From the NCBI RefSeq assembly GCF_949628265.1, contig NC_088789.1, forward strand, positions 20,081,883 to 20,145,882: a stretch of DNA of 64,000 nt. The letters run 5' to 3'. A program made the translations under genes and the position numbers. This document shows positions 14,401 through 25,427 of the stretch, piece after piece. Positions within the stretch are counted from its first letter, which is position 1. Each line of letters starts with the position of its first letter. This DNA is from Cloeon dipterum. Its lineage: Eukaryota > Arthropoda > Insecta > Ephemeroptera > Baetidae. Under the pieces are notes generated by a model. The model was not told where the DNA came from. It did not search any database and saw nothing but the letters and a program-made list of their open reading frames with translations.

Positions 14401-15283
14401 GGAAATCGTTGGGCAGAGCAAGGGTTCTGCCTCTGTCAAGGAATTCTACAAGCGAAATAGCCAATGGACCGAGGGCCTCATCTCAGCAGCAAAATCCGTG
14501 GCGATTGGCGCCCACTTTTTAGTGTAAGTGATTAAAACGTTTTTGACGTTCATTCTAAATCCAAATTGTGCATTTTTAGGGAAGCTGCAAATGAGGCCGT
14601 GACCAAGGGAGGAAAGCTAGAGCTGCTGGTCGTTGCCTCACAGCAGATCGCAGCCGGAACAGCACAACTTGTGGTCGCCAGCAGGGTAAAAGCAGACAGA
14701 AAGAGCGGAAACTTGGACAAATTGTCGCAGGCCTCAAGAGGAGTATCGACCGCCACTGGCGCTGTCGTTGCCGCTGCCAAAGCTTGCAGAAACATGGTTG
14801 AAAATGCAGGTGTGTAGAGCAATAATTTTTAAGAATTTAAACCTATTTGTTTAAACCAAAATCGCTACTCAGTTTTAAAAATTTAGGTTTTACAAGAGGT
14901 GTTAATTGTTCTATTTAAACTGCTCAGCTCTGCTGAGAAGTAAACTCTAAGGATGTTTTTTTTAGTTTGTTGGTATGTGAGATCAGTAGAGGACATTTGG
15001 AATTCATAAACATCCTTGTGGAACTTAAAACAGTCGATTTGCTCTGCCAAATGAAAAATAATCAACATGAGAGTAAATTAAAATTGTTTCAGACGCATTG
15101 GACGTGTCGGGCCTGACGCTGCACGCGGCCAAGAGGCTCGAGATGGACTCACAGGTGCGCGTTTTGGAGCTTGAATCTTCACTTCAGCAGGAGAGGATGC
15201 GTCTGGCGGCCCTGCGGAGGCACCACTACCAGCTGGCAGGAGAGGCAGAAGGCTGGGAGAAAAAGGTGAGCATTCTTAGTTGA
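5499..15283 (+). CDS. Hip1: Huntingtin-interacting protein 1 (HIP1/HIP1R/Sla2 family) clathrin-actin adaptor
   Basis: Sixteen exons join in phase to 999 residues (human HIP1 is about 1037): 5499-5582, 9213-9276, 9429-9628, 9684-9841, 9906-9967, 10492-10766, 11262-11506, 11562-11700, 12045-12129, 12181-12476, 12531-12711, 13060-13347, 13838-14085, 14270-14523, 14580-14809, 15093-15283. Residues about 29-270 form the ANTH phosphoinositide-binding domain, with family motifs such as ALSISKAVNQ, WKFCHLLHKVLREGH and SNLQYFKNLIQIP. A Pro-rich linker follows, then a coiled coil from about 363 to 600. The THATCH/I-LWEQ actin-binding module covers about 693-999, with KEFYKRNSQWTEGLISAAK and EMDSQVRVLELE. 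These proteins link clathrin coats to actin during endocytosis. The last exon reads through a donor-like gtgagc at 15266 to stop at 15283, so a further 3' exon is possible. Confidence 0.93.
8178..8216 (+). CDS. Hip1: Alternative first coding exon of Hip1
   Basis: An ATG at 8178 opens 13 codons (MTTVSGVELYQQQ) and ends in phase 0 at the donor gtaaag. This is the same phase as the first exon at 5499-5582, so either could splice to the ANTH exon at 9213. The region just upstream (about 7930-8170) is GC-richer than its surroundings, as an internal promoter would be. The exon use is inferred from phase and splice signal only. Confidence 0.5.
8521..8598. repeat. Imperfect hairpin (inverted repeat) in a Hip1 intron
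   Basis: The arm at 8521-8542 (core TGGATTTACTCA) is mirrored by the arm at 8575-8598 (core TGAGTAAATCCA) with only a few mismatches. The 32-base loop itself carries CAATTT and AAATTG near its ends. It could be a remnant of a short foldback element or a stable RNA stem in the intron. Confidence 0.6.
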
Positions 15284-16886
15284 CTCGCACTGTCTCACCA
15301 GCACTGTGTTAATTAAATTTTATTGGTGCCCTCCTGGAGTTACACGATTTTAGCACTGATTGGTCTCAGACCCCGGTTCGTACCCTCTCAATCCAATTAG
15401 ATTAAATTGTTTGCTCGTTTGATTTCATTTTTGGTATATTTTCGTCATTTTAATTTGTAGGAGGTTTTAATATGACGTGATGTACTGTAGCAAGTATAGA
15501 TTTTCGCGACATTACGTTGAATTTTCTTTAATTCATATAAAATTTTGACAGGACATCCCGGAGTAGCGGTTTTTAGCAACATTGCAGCAAAGGGAACATC
15601 TGTTGGTCAGCGGAATGATTTATATATAAACCAGAGGTTCACATAAGTGTTGTGAAACACCAAATTGTATTTCAAAAACAATAGATGTAGAAAGTGCCAT
15701 GAAACTTGTAGAGAAAAGTGATCAATCGTAGTTGCAATTTGACTGACTAAAGAGAACTTTCTTGTATTTGGGCTCTCTCCTCTCTCCATTTATTGCTAGA
15801 TCAATATTTCACAGATCTAACAAAAACGCTAATTGTTCTTTAGCTCTTTATATCATTGCTTTTATACTGATATATTTGTTACCAAAGTTTTTTCCAGATA
15901 TTATTGCATTCATTTTCTTTCCGGAGAGCTAGATTATAGTTTTATCTTTATATTTTAGGTTTATTTATCTCGCTGGAAAGTGATAAACCCTCTTTAGAAA
16001 TTCATCATGTAAACTAAACATTTTACTTCACTTTATCTACGCCGATTAAATGTAACTTTGTGTAAAATAAAGATCAATATTTACATTCATTTTTTATTAT
16101 ATTTCATTAAATTGTTTTGTTACCACCAATAAAATAACTAGAAAATATCTCAAACTTTATTGGCATAATAAACCAGCACAATTTTAGAGGAATTCTAATA
16201 GATTTTGAAAACACTGATACAAAAAATTCACGCTAAAATGTCCAGTGGGTAAACAAGTTAATTCCTTTAATTTGTTTGAAATGTATGAAAGTTATCCAAT
16301 GACCTTCAACCGTTGAAAATTCATGCTCAAGTCCAGATAGTAAAAGAATATAAATTTAGAAAATATATTATCACGTGTTCACCTCTGAGCAATAAACTTT
16401 TTCTGCAGTAACCAGTAATTTTTATATATCAAATAATTCAAAATAGATAATAATGCCAATCTCTTCTGGAAAAATCGGACATTTTTTTCATGTTTACATA
16501 CATATTTTCGGTAAAAATTGGTCAACACAACGGAAAAATTGTGCGAACCCTGATTTAACCACGAAATAATATTAAAGGGAAGAAATATTAATTTTGCCGC
16601 GCTTGACGAACTCAAGAAGTGTCACGTGACCATTACCAAAACAGCTGGATTAGTAAACATAACACCGCACTCTCTTCCTGACAATCTCCCTGTGAATTAT
16701 TATTGCTATTAACCCTTTAAAATTTTTTGTGTATTTGAATACCAATTAATATACTTTAAAAAATTTTCATCCCTACCAGTGGTAAGCATAAAGTGTGATT
16801 CATATTTTTAAATCAAACTTAATACTTTTTAATTTGAAATTTTCAGTCAATTTCAAATTATTAGATAATTTTGGTTCCTATGAAAG
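15284..16886. other. Hip1 3' region and intergenic DNA before XLF
   Basis: This is AT-rich sequence with no exon I can support. It should hold the Hip1 3' UTR and the XLF promoter. One possible poly(A) signal (AATAAA) lies near 16068. ORFs up to 78 codons on the minus strand lack coding character. Confidence 0.45.
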
Positions 16887-17763
16887 ATGATTATCGAAGA
16901 CCAGTGGGTCCATTTCCAATCCAAGGAGCTTGTGGATTTCAGTTTCAAGTACAGCTTCAATGAAAAACATTTATTTTTCATTACTGATCTAAAAAATATT
17001 TACTCCGCGTCAGTCCGGAAAGGAAACCTAGCCTCAACATGTCCAGTAAGAATATTATATTTTTAGCAATGTCATGTGTTTAAATGACAAGTTCTAGGGA
17101 TTGGAAGGAACTGACGAGTGCTTGCTGGAGACGATATTTGACAAAGTAGCCGATCAAGATGCCAGAGCCAGTTTCAAATCGTCCTCCTCAGGACAGTACT
17201 CCCTCGAAATTACTAGTCAGATAAAAGGCAGCGTTGAGAAAACCACCTTCCGGCTTGGACAGTTCAATGAGCTAGGTGTTGAAGGGGTGCGTTCTCAAAT
17301 TGTCGAAATTTTAACAATTAAATGAAGCAAAGTTTCTCCTTAATAGATACACTTCCACTTGATAGCACCGTTGATTCACATGCAAGCCGAGATGGCAGCC
17401 AGGGAAAAACGGCTGCTGGAAATAGTTTCTCAAAAGGATGTAGCCATCGCTGAGTACAAAACTTCTGGAGCCACAATTCTGGCTTCAATCGACACATCTC
17501 CTTTTTCTGAGGTGCAACTCGAATCTGCCTCTGCTTCCTACTCGAGTCTGAACGAAGCTCTTGAACGGTCTGGCTTGTTGTATAGCAAATCCGTCACGAG
17601 AACAAAAGTGAAATCGGAAAGTGTAGCACCCGGAGTGGCTCCAAAAAGGACTCGGACAAAATACAATGAAGCCGCAGTGCAACAGCAAGAGCAAATTCTG
17701 TCGTCTGTGATAGAGGGCACGTCGAGAATCGTGCCCAAGAGGAAAACTAAAGCGAGAATATGA
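16887..17763 (+). CDS. NHEJ1: XLF/Cernunnos (NHEJ1), non-homologous end-joining factor
   Basis: Three phase-0 exons (16887-17045, 17098-17286, 17347-17763) give 254 residues. The start chosen is ATG 16887, which opens MIIEDQWVHFQSKEL, matching the beginning of the XLF head domain; the ATG at 16880 is in another frame. Residues about 1-120 are the beta-sandwich head. The segment HLIAPLIHMQAEMAAREKRL followed by LEIVSQKDVAIAEYKTSGAT matches the start of the XLF coiled-coil stalk, where vertebrate XLF has an HLIRPL...QESGAT run. The C-terminus is basic (PKRKTKARI), at the place where vertebrate XLF carries its Ku-binding tail, but lacks the usual final aromatic residue. XLF works with XRCC4 and DNA ligase IV to bridge broken ends. 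AATAAA overlaps the region just after the stop. XRCC4/PAXX superfamily members are the alternative, but the stalk motif favours XLF. Confidence 0.85.
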
Positions 17764-17769
17764 AATAAA
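17764..17769 (+). other. Poly(A) signal immediately after the XLF stop
   Basis: AATAAA begins directly after the TGA at 17761-17763. If used, it would leave XLF with an unusually short 3' UTR of roughly 20-40 bases. Confidence 0.4.
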
Positions 17770-18636
17770 GTAGCAGTGAACGTTGGTTAAATAATATCCT
17801 TAATTTTCATTACCAAATGTGGGTATTTTCTCAGAAATTTAGGTATTGTTTTTGGTCTCACCTGAGAAATTTTCTGGTATTGTTCTGCTACCAATCTTAA
17901 GAAATTATTAAATCTGATTCATATTTGGCTATTTCAGCATTTTCAGACAGATCAAAGCAATTAAAAATCAATCATTTCTCAACCTTTGGATTTTGACAAT
18001 TTTCACCAATCAAATGAATTCAGATTTCAAGAATACTATAAAATATTTACAACCAATGACCAATTTAATTACAAAAATTGAGTTTAGACACTGTAAATGA
18101 AATAAAACAATTGAAGTATTTAAGCAACTAGGTAAAAGGGATTTATTGTGACAAGTGATTAAAGTTTATAGCCCAGTGGTGGTGAACATCCAGTTAGCTC
18201 TTCACATTATGTTTCAGCAATAATTTGAAAGGCCTTTCTGAGCATTCAAGTCAAAGTTTCTGAAAGTGCACTAATCCTACAGAAAATACAAGGTCTAATC
18301 CAATATACATGATAGTAACGAAACGCTGACTTACATTTTACACATTGCGATAGCGGTCATGTCTAAAATGTAAGCTTGTCTGCAACTCCGGCAAGCGGAG
18401 CTCGATTGATTGATTGATCAAGAGTGTGACAGAATTCCCGGGTTGGCAGAGTGTTAAATATTGAAGGGTAGATTATTGTGGCTTCTACCCATGCTAGCGC
18501 TTCTTTTATCCTCCCGTCAGGCATTTGATTCGGTTGGTCTCCTTTGAGGCGTACGTGTTAATCCTTGGTGGAGGTGAGGTCTGCAGCAGCGGTCACTTTA
18601 GATTTTGGAGCCTGTTTCCTCCTGACATTCCACGTC
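17770..18636. other. Convergent intergenic region between XLF and SMG7
   Basis: This stretch holds the 3' ends of two genes that point at each other. On the minus strand an AATAAA lies at 18147-18142, about 490 bases past the SMG7 stop. An inverted repeat pairs CTTACATTTTA at 18330-18340 with TAAAATGTAAG at 18364-18374 around a 23-base loop. No coding exon is seen. Confidence 0.5.
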
Positions 18637-21600
18637 TCAGGTACCGCCTTCGCGCTGTTGTTTTTGCTGCTCCAACAGTCTGTTCAAGGCAGGAGATGGA
18701 CGCCACAAAGACTGTAAAATACATTTCGATTTTAGCCACTTGAACTCTTTACAAAGAATTCATATAATACAATTTTTACCAGCTCATCAGGAAGCACGGC
18801 AGACTTCCAAGGCTGATCTTTCTTAGCATCTGCCTCTCTTTCATTGACACACCACGAAGGAGGAAAACTGAAAAGCGAGGTGCCAAAATTTTCCTAAAAC
18901 AGTAAAGACAAAATGAATAATTTCAACGCCAATAAAATCAAGAGCATACCTTGCAGGAGCCGACGACTTGCTCCTGTTGCGGAGCGTCTGCAGGCGTTTG
19001 GCCTCCCCACATCTTGTACTCACGGATTTTCTGGTTTCCCAATTGAGGGTAGCAGCTGTCGCTGACGCTTTTGCCAAACAGAGACATTTCGTTTGTCTGG
19101 GCTGTTTTCGGGCCCATGTTCCAACGATTGGCAGGAGGAAGGTCGGTGACCTGTCTTCCTCGCAGGATGGCCTGCATGGCCACGTTTTGGTTGGTGCGGC
19201 CAAGCATCGGCACCTCGATTATCTTCTCCTTCTCAAGCGACCTTGAATTCCACAAGTCGTCTTCTCCACTTGTCTGAAGGGAACTATCAGGGCACTGCGA
19301 AAGAAGAGGTTGATCTTGTATTTTTTTAATGTGGCATGAATGGTATGATATGAGGCCAAAAAATACTCTTTTTCAAAAGCATGTGATTCACCGAGAATAA
19401 ATACTACACGCGTATTCTAAAAGCTAATGCCATTAAAAAAACTGTTGCACTTTTGTCTACAAAAAATATAAATAAAATCTAAATTTGGAAATTAAATTAA
19501 TCTAACGATTGCTATTAAAAGGCAATAATTTGGCCTGAATATCTGTCAATAAGCTCAAAACTGTTCAGGAAAGTGTTAAATAATATACATCAATCGATTT
19601 GTCTTCTCAAATAGTCAAAATTAGCAAATCATGAAGGTTGAACGAATTTTGGCTTGAAAAAACTGTGTAAAAGAACATCCCATGTGAAATGCAATATAAG
19701 GATTTAATCCGCTCTGAGATCTATTACTTGCTGACACCGTTGAATTACATAAAAATCCCTGGTGGTCTAATTTGCATTTTTAAATAAGTTATTGTATTGC
19801 ATAATTGAGTGATAAATTGTAACATCTAGTCATCTAGGGCTGCAAGTTTCGTTTTTATTTAATTTACCTGTTTACCTAGAAAATTACACGGTTTGACGTT
19901 TTTACAGACATCATTTTAAGTTCAACTTTTTTATTGCTATGGGCCATGGGCCAGCAGGGCAACTTTGCCCCATAATAATTGCTCACATTCAAAACCAAAA
20001 TATTAGACCAATTATAAGGTGGATTTGGTCAATCTTGGAAGGTAAATGATGTACTTTCTGAATTTTTGGATACCTTGACAAAAAAAGTTGCGAATTGAGA
20101 CAGATCATTGACGGCCTCTATCATTTAAGTGAATTATCTGTAGCCATCTGTAAAGATGGGCGTAGATTTATAACTTTCTTTCCATAAGCCTATCGAATCT
20201 TTCCGCATTTAAGCTGCAAAAAACGTCAAAAAATTCTAAGTTTGAGCGACAAAAAGTATTGAATTAAAATACCATAGCCCAGAACAGATCTCTATAGAGT
20301 GAAATTTCTTCAAAAAACGCACTACCTAACCAAGATAAATAAAAATATGCTTACATTGATACTTCCTCTGCTTCCAGAGCTATCTGGCGTTGATTTCCCT
20401 GTTTCCCAGGAATTGCCATCAGAGTGAACAGGAGAGGTTGCAGATGAGCCATTCAGTAACGTGTATGAGTCTGAAAAAGGTGATTTACATTACTTATGAT
20501 TATTATGAAATTGAAAATTCCTTACCAGGAATTGATTGCTGGGATACACTCAAATCTTTCATGCTTCGGAGGATGAATTGCTCGTGGACAACCGAGGCGT
20601 TCTGCCCAGTGTTTGAGTCTGGGAAGAGTTTGACCAAGGACTCGCCCACTTTGAGCAGGGATGCGCATCTGATCTTTGGTATCTCGAGCTCATTGGTTTG
20701 AACATTGGAAAACTTCAGCTTCAAAAGATAATCTTTGAGAGGAAGAAACCCTTGGATATCTTTGTCTTCTGGCAGAGCCAGTCCAGAGACTACAAGCAAA
20801 TTATTAGATCCGGGAATATAATATATGCATCAACATACAATCTGCGTCCATTTCAGCGCTGTTCACAATTTTGCTGAGTCTGTCGAGCATATAACACAGA
20901 CCCGGCAGGATCTGCTTTTTCTCCACCAGCCCTGGCATCTCGAGGAGAGAAGGCCATAGAGTAATCCACTCAAAAGTGAGTTTCACTGCAAAATTTACTC
21001 AGATTTAAAGGACATTTTGGTGAAAAAAAATACAAATTTTATATAAAGCAAAAATATTCATTGATACACATCATGTCCCTCAAGACATTATTAGAATAAA
21101 TTACCTGAGGGCATTGGTGCGTAATCAAGCAATTCACTGTCTTCGGTAAACGTGTAAATTGGCAGCAAGCAAGCACTGAGAATAGTGCCAATCAGATCCA
21201 AAATCAATTCCTTCTGTTTCTCCTTTGCTGTTTTCAGCATGTAGATGTTTATGACCAGCATCTGGACAAGTTTCCATTCGCTGAAGATCTTAATGGCAAC
21301 CAATGTTGTCAAAGTTTGGCCCATTATTTCAATCAATGGCTTGGCTTCAGTGATATTTCCCTGGCACTTCAGCAGTGCGTGGAACTTCAAGAAAATGGAC
21401 ACGAGCTCCGCACTGCTTAGACAGTCTTTCCCATCAAGAGGAATTCTGGAAATATTATCTGATGAGTAAAAACTAAAAAAATACTTTTAAAACAGGTGGT
21501 GATTTTCTAATTATGTTAAAAAATGGCTGTGGAATTTAGCCCCATAAAAAGTCAAATTCTGAGGTTGATGCCATTATTAAAATAAAAATTAACAACCGCC

Positions 21601-23290
21601 CACCATACATTCTAGCGTCGTAAATAATTTTCGAGCTTGTTAAAACATTGACAAGAATAAAATACAATTTTAACTAAGGAGGGCTCGTAAATTGTAAAAG
21701 TGACAGGAAATGTGTCCTCGTAGACTGAAAAAATCTGCTAACAGTCAACAATCAACTCTAATTTCACGGCTCTTCGAAAAATAAATATTTGTCAGGCAAA
21801 CAACACAACAAACAAGTAGTTATACTTTGTCCTCGTTGTTAAACGTTTCTACCGAATTCTATTGATTAAACTAACCTCAAAAGTTAACCTTTACTCAAGA
21901 CACAGTAAAATATGAACTAGAGAATCTAATTAAAAATCAAACTCACTTTGCAGAAGCACACCGCGACAGGGTTTTGTCCAAATTCTGAGCAGCAACGGGG
22001 AAGGGGTGCTGAACCGCGATGGATCGAACACCGTGGAAAACGGCAGACAGATTGTCACCTTTATTTACAGCAAGAAGGGCAAGCTGGTTGTAAGGATGGC
22101 CACACATCGGTGACAGTGTGACGGCATGCCTGCGAAACAAATTTATGACGCTTGCTTGCCAAGCAAAAATTGGGGCTTACTTGTAGTAGATCTCAGCCTG
22201 TTTCAGGGAATTGCGGTACCTGGCGATGTCACCCAGGTGGACCAGGAAGTGCTGGCAAATATAGTGCAGAGACTTTTTTTCCGCCCCGGCTGGAGGGTAC
22301 CGCTTTTCTGGCCACGACAGTCCGAAGGTTGAATCCTCCCTTAAGAGTTTATTAGGTTTAAAGATATAAAATAGAGAAAAATGTACCTTCGAAAAGGCAG
22401 GTCTAGTTTGAACTGAGTGCAAACGTCTCCTAGCAGCGACACATAAAAGCCAGATGTCGAGTCGAGAAACCATATTAGCAAATTCTGCGCTTCACTGCAC
22501 CTCGGGTTCTAAGGGAAATAAATTAAGTTTAAAAATTCGTATAGTTAAAAGAAATTGATGTTGGAAAAATTCAATTTCCTAGGGTCAGCTTATAATTCTG
22601 AAAATCAGAATGGCGTTGGAATTTTTGGAATGGGCCGACGCGTTAGTCGTCAAGCTCTGGACAAAGTGAGCGGCCGAGTTGTGACGTCATCAGTGTCATG
22701 GACGCTCATGTTTCTATTGTTCCTTGGCGATTCTTTGATTTACAAAGCTTGGGAAAAAAGTAAATCCAGCAATCAATCCAATATTGACGAATCTTTTCCG
22801 CCCTCAGCAGTAAAGACGTCACAATATATGCCACAGCCCTTTATTTCAGCACTGATTGACTGCTAACGCGGATAGATTTTAAAAAATTCAGCAACACTTA
22901 TGATTTCCAAAATTGTCCAGAATTATGATTCGCAAAAAAAAAACTTAACACTAATTTCCTTTAAGGCGACTAACGTTTTTGTCCTTGGCGTATCCCTGCA
23001 GGGCTGAAATAAATTTCCTGTGGCCATAGTTCCACAAGTCCTGCTCCAACTTCTGGTCGAGCGCGTACTCGAGTTCTAACAGCAAGACCTGCCGGTAGAG
23101 CTCGATCGCCTTCTGCTGGACGTCCCAGATAGTCGGAGAGTCCAACAAGTCCTCCACATTCTGCAGCTGGCTTTTCAGCTGCTCAACACGCCTGCAACCG
23201 GACATTTTGTTACGACCCTGACCACGTGGGGTTGGGGGTGATGCCACCAAGGACTTACCTGAGCGCCTGGACGACGGCCTCAAGTACCAT
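18637..23290 (-). CDS. SMG7: SMG7/EST1-like nonsense-mediated mRNA decay factor
   Basis: Twelve minus-strand exons join in phase to 704 residues: 23290-23259, 23191-22975, 22508-22387, 22339-22181, 22129-21947, 21445-21105, 20985-20839, 20789-20526, 20470-20355, 19294-18950, 18893-18780, 18711-18637. The N-terminal half is the 14-3-3-like and TPR fold, with LLELEYALDQKLEQDLWNYG, NPRCSEAQNLLIWFLDSTSG, CQHFLVHLGDIARYRNSLKQ and SPMCGHPYNQLALLA, all close to SMG7. It ends in a low-complexity tail (NRLLEQQKQQREGGT). There is no PIN domain, which separates it from SMG5 and SMG6. SMG7 binds phosphorylated UPF1 and recruits deadenylation and decapping machinery. The first exon is preceded by an acceptor at 23308-23309, so at least one 5' UTR exon lies upstream toward mRpL17. 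Confidence 0.9.
22590..22862. mobile_element. Foldback (MITE-like) repeat, copy A, in an SMG7 intron
   Basis: The segment 22598-22701 aligns over about 105 bases with 51786-51892, sharing TTTGGAAT, CTGGACAAA, CGGCC and the core GTCATCAGTGTCATGG. A more decayed inverted arm (GACGTCACAATATATGCC, 22815-22832) appears near its right end. No transposase is present, so it would be non-autonomous. The 103-codon ORF on the plus strand here is part of the repeat and not a gene. Confidence 0.6.
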
Positions 23291-24079
23291 CGAGACTGGA
23301 GAAAATGCTGGAAATAATTAAGAGATCATTTCAGGCTGAAAAACAACACAATGGCGGGAGTCGAAAAATAAAGTCAACTTAAAATACTCTTTTACTTATG
23401 CAATTAAAATAAATTGATAAATATTGCCTTACTCAACTAGTAGATAAAATTCAGGTATATCATCGTAAATATTTCAAAAAATTAAAAACATCGTGAATGA
23501 TGTTTGATGCCTTACAACAGCAGTTTCATTATTTTGAAATGAAGCTCCCCTAATGGCCGCCAAAGGGGGTGTAAAGTGCAGTGAGTGGGAGGAATGCACC
23601 TGATAATACAACACAATATTATATCCCCTCATATATTATATGATGCCTCAACACGTGTGCAGCATCATTTTCCATTTCCAATCTGTTATGGCTTCAATAC
23701 AACGTGGTGCATAACGAACACAAACAACATAGGATATGCAGCACACAATAACAACCGAATTGCGCAATTATTGTGTAGCGAGTGTTACTGTATCACATGC
23801 ATAAGCTATTATGACTGTTTAGATTTTTCTTCTCAATCCATAAATAGAAATTTACGCAACTCCACGATCATTTTGAAGGCTCAAACGCGTCCGACAATCA
23901 GAATGTGAATTATAAATTATTGCATTGTATGTATTGCTCGTCTTGATCCCGAGGTCAACGCGATAAAGCACAAGTCATGAAAGTTACACAAGTCGCTTTC
24001 TTATAAACGCGAATCCATCATTTCTAAAGCTACTTTGATGACTTGAGAATTTGTGTATAATTAAGCTGACTCGACTTAC

Positions 24080-24259
24080 CCTCTTTTGTAACGAAGCAAC
24101 ATCAAAACCGTCCAAATTCACGTCCTTATCGGCAGGGGACCAAATTTCAAGTGCCAGCTGTTGTGGAGGAACTGGTAGATTCAGATTCGGTAGATTCTCT
24201 AATGGTGTTAATGCAGTGCTGCTAGTGCGCATGCGTTGCAAAGACGGCAAGGTGAGAAA
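24080..24259 (-). other. Candidate minus-strand exon upstream of SMG7, 60 open codons
   Basis: On the minus strand an acceptor (tcctctag) at 24261-24260 opens 180 bases with no stop in one frame and ends at a perfect donor gtaagt (24079-24074). The predicted peptide is Pro/Leu-rich (LENLPNLNLPVPPQQLALE). A further gtaagt donor lies upstream at 24308-24303. The position fits a 5' UTR exon of SMG7; its long frame does not join the SMG7 frame in phase. It could also be a coding exon of an unrecognised small gene. Confidence 0.35.
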
Positions 24260-24309
24260 CTAGAGGAGAGTTGGAAAAGAAGTACCTTGCGCTAGTACCA
24301 TCACTTACA

Positions 24310-24629
24310 TTTTGCTTCCGTTTAACTTCAATGAAATGAGAATTTTACAATAAAACTGTAGCAAAAGAAATTATTTTAGTTTATGACCCAGAAAGTTCTC
24401 TGAATAATACAAATGATTAATAAATTGGAGTAAGAAATTTTCACTCCTGTCCTAAACTCTACTCATAGAGAAGTACTGCGCAACCACGCCCACACCAAGC
24501 ATTTTCGCAGACCTCGTTGCCTGTGTTTTGTGTGATTTCTGCGATTTCTGATTCTAAAATATTTTGAGTGGTTGACACTAAAGTTGTTACTTACTTCAAC
24601 TCCGTAATTTGTGTAATTTACTTTTGAAA
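24310..24629. promoter_or_regulatory. Likely bidirectional promoter of SMG7 and mRpL17
   Basis: The minus-strand 5' exons of SMG7 and the plus-strand start of mRpL17 at 24630 face away from each other across this short gap. The middle (about 24465-24510) is the GC-richer part. No TATA box was assigned. The role is inferred from layout. Confidence 0.4.
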
Positions 24630-25427
24630 ATGAATCAAGCAGATGTGAGCAGGCTAGTTTCCAAACTTAAAATCAATGTCTTACCAAAACACCGGCGCCT
24701 CACAAACCCTGGTGAGTTTATTTGAAATATACCCAACAAAAATACAAAATTGGTTATTCCTGAATTTCAGATGGGCCTAAAGGCAGAATGTTTCGGATGC
24801 AAAAGACAGTAACAGCTCTTTTTAAGCACGAAAGGCTGGAAGTGACAAGAAACACGGCCGACGAAGCTCGTGGCTACGCGGAGAGGGTGCGTGTCTGTTT
24901 ATCTAATTTATATTCCAGTATTAGGTAAATTCTTGATTTCAGCTGATATCAGAAGCTATCAGATACGGAGACAAGCACAATGCAACGATGGAGCTTGCTG
25001 ATTTCTGGCTCCTCGAGAAGCAGCTGGTCCACAAATTGTTCAAAGTGCTCGTGCCTAGATTTGAGAACTACAATATTTCATACACGAGATGCTTGCCACT
25101 CACGCCGACCTATCCCTGCACAAAAACTGACCAATTCCCAAAATCTCTCCTGGAGCTCAAAGGTTTGTCTGGCTTGTAAATACCAATAAATGTTTAAATC
25201 ATTTTGTTTACATAGGAAATCCATATCCGCCAATTATGCCGAAAGATCCTCACAATGGCAGTTTACTCCACAACATTCTACTGGAAGAAGCCAGAAAGGA
25301 AATGAGACAAACGCAATACTTAGAGACAGCGAAGAGTATTGGAAAGGAGGACAAGTCTGCGTGGGTTGTGAATGAAAAAGCAGAAGACAGTGGAAGTAGT
25401 AGTGAAGACGAACGCAAGAAAGATTAA
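24630..25427 (+). CDS. mRpL17: Mitochondrial ribosomal protein L17 (bL17m)
   Basis: Four exons (24630-24711, 24771-24886, 24943-25162, 25216-25427) give 209 residues. The core RRLTNPDGPKGRMFRMQKTV, HERLEVTRNTADEARGYAER, ADFWLLEKQLVHKLFKVL and the final LLELKGNPYPP match the bL17 fold of mitochondrial large-subunit L17. The protein lines the large subunit near the exit-tunnel side in bacterial and mitochondrial ribosomes. The C-terminal tail is Ser- and acid-rich (SSSEDERKKD) and not part of the conserved fold. The N-terminus lacks an obvious long presequence but is basic, as in human MRPL17. AATAAA follows at 25597-25602. The gene diverges from SMG7 and converges on GTF3C6. Confidence 0.92.

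Noticed and set aside
22555-22866. 103-codon plus-strand ORF in an SMG7 intron
   Set aside because: It overlaps the foldback repeat and has no homologue I recognise.
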